NCBI GenBank assembly: GCA_900553335.1
Contig: USCU01000007.1
Coordinates: forward strand, 1-14,614
Direction: 5' to 3'
DNA length: 14,614 bases
From: an uncultured Ruminococcus sp.
Lineage (GTDB): Bacteria; Bacillota; Clostridia; Oscillospirales; Ruminococcaceae
The translations under genes and the position numbers were made by a program. The notes under the pieces were generated by a model. That model ran no database searches, was not told the origin of the DNA, and saw nothing but the letters and a program-made list of their open reading frames with translations. Shown piece by piece: positions 14,107 to 14,614 of this stretch (position 1 is its first letter; each line of letters opens with the position of its first letter).

Positions 14107-14462
14107 TTTTTTATACCCTTTTTGCTTTCATTTCGGCGCATATCATATAAAAGCCGATTCATAAAAAAGCATTTAATATCGGACGATTTTTTATCAACAA
14201 TTTTGTTTCTTGCAACCACTACCAAGTCATATCCAAGAGGAATATACTGCTCACACTCTCTGTACGCCGCACGAATAATCCTTTTCGCACGGTTTCTGAT
14301 AACTGCGTTTCCCAGCTTTTTCGGAGTAGTTATTCCGAGCTTGTTATACGGCGAGGAATTCTTAATGTAATAAACACAGACATTATCATCAACGCAATAA
14401 CGTCCCTTTTTATAAGCTCTTGAAAATTCCTTGTTTGTTTTTATAACATCGGTAAAAAGCAT
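14103..14462 (-). CDS. rnpA: Ribonuclease P protein component
   Basis: RnpA is the protein subunit of RNase P, which with the catalytic RNA trims the 5' leader from pre-tRNAs. The 119-residue protein has the RNR signature LGNAVIRNRAKRIIRAAYRE (50-69). The N-terminal segment KTNKEFSRAYKKGRYCVDDN (8-27) forms the leader-binding cleft region. The strand before the signature reads GITTPKK where many homologues have G-(F/I)-x-VSKK, a mild variation. The ATG at 14462 is preceded by GAGAGG (14467-14472). That ribosome site starts immediately after the T-tract of a terminator-like hairpin, so the gene depends on read-through from rpmH. Confidence 0.95.
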   Translation of the reverse strand: MLFTDVIKTNKEFSRAYKKGRYCVDDNVCVYYIKNSSPYNKLGITTPKKLGNAVIRNRAKRIIRAAYRECEQYIPLGYDLVVVARNKIVDKKSSDIKCFFMNRLLYDMRRNESKKGIKK

Positions 14463-14473
14463 TTTTTCCTCTC

Positions 14474-14527
14474 AAAAAATAAAAAGACCACATCTATTAC
14501 TTTCTAATTCAAGTAGTAGAAGCGGTC
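14474..14527 (-). terminator. Terminator/attenuator between rpmH and rnpA
   Basis: On the minus strand GACCGC (14527-14522) pairs with GTGGTC (14491-14486). Inside it TCTA pairs with TAGA, and TACTT with AAGTA, separated by single mismatches and closing on an eight-base loop (GAATTAGA). TTTTTATTTTTT (14485-14474) follows at once. It begins seven bases after the rpmH stop and ends two bases before the rnpA ribosome binding site. Partial termination here would give more rpmH than rnpA transcript. Confidence 0.85.
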
Positions 14528-14533
14528 AGCGAA

Positions 14534-14614
14534 TTAGTAGCTTAATTTTTTTCTTCCCTTAAGTCTTCTGCGGGCTAAAATCTTGCGTCCGTTTGATGTG
14601 GACATTCTCTTGCG
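14534..14614 (-). CDS. rpmH: 50S ribosomal protein L34, C-terminal part (runs off the right edge)
   Basis: The last 26 residues of ribosomal protein L34 are visible on the minus strand, in pieces RKRMSTSNGRKILARRR and LKGRKKLSY, ending in TAA at 14534-14536. L34 is a very small, strongly basic protein of the large ribosomal subunit, about 44 residues in total, so roughly 18 N-terminal residues lie beyond the window. The normal family end is RRRAKGRKKLSA or similar, which fits closely. Its position at the head of rnpA-yidD-yidC is conserved across bacteria, and dnaA/oriC usually lies just upstream, beyond the right edge. The reading frame is intact to the window boundary; the truncation is only due to the cut. 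Confidence 0.95.
   Translation of the reverse strand, partial: RKRMSTSNGRKILARRRLKGRKKLSY

Overview
This window is the chromosome-maintenance neighbourhood just left of a replication origin in a low-to-moderate GC Bacillota genome. The likely source is a clostridial relative of the Ruminococcaceae/Oscillospiraceae or Lachnospiraceae. That placement rests on the gene order rpmH-rnpA-yidD-yidC-jag-mnmE-mnmG-rsmG-noc-parA-parB, on the presence of noc, and on the clostridial type of SerRS. I cannot name a species. Every gene I accept lies on the minus strand, so the text reads right to left. dnaA/oriC would be expected just beyond the right edge, past rpmH.

Right part (14614 to 11670): the C-terminal end of rpmH, a strong hairpin plus T-tract, then rnpA and yidD (4-bp ATGA overlap), yidC and jag/khpB. 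These genes supply ribosomal protein L34, the RNase P protein, membrane-protein insertion and an RNA-binding regulator. A terminator-like hairpin follows jag.

Middle (11669 to 7155): a 443-bp gap filled by five tandem copies of an unrecognised ~80-bp repeat that runs right up to the mnmE ribosome binding site. Then come mnmE and mnmG (wobble-uridine modification of tRNA) and rsmG (16S rRNA m7G methylation), closely packed, ending in a hairpin/T-tract only 24 nt before noc.

Left-middle (7154 to 1489): noc, then an intergenic region with two near-consensus parS sites and a strong sigma-A promoter. After these come parA, a GNAT acetyltransferase inserted between parA and parB, parB, serS and a CPBP-family membrane protease. 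From the acetyltransferase to serS the genes overlap (8 bp and 4 bp), and the CPBP gene starts 15 nt after serS. Segregation, tRNA charging and two accessory proteins therefore look like one operon. A short heptanucleotide repeat spans the parA stop codon.

Left end (1488 to 1): an unrecognised small membrane-anchored protein with its own promoter and terminator, then the N-terminal 203 residues of guaB (IMP dehydrogenase) with a consensus promoter.

Most genes here are ordinary housekeeping genes. The least explained elements are the ~80-bp tandem array, the acetyltransferase coupled into the par operon, the heptad repeat, the hairpins before noc and rnpA, and the YidC with a large extra loop. 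I see no CRISPR array, insertion sequence, tRNA or rRNA gene.
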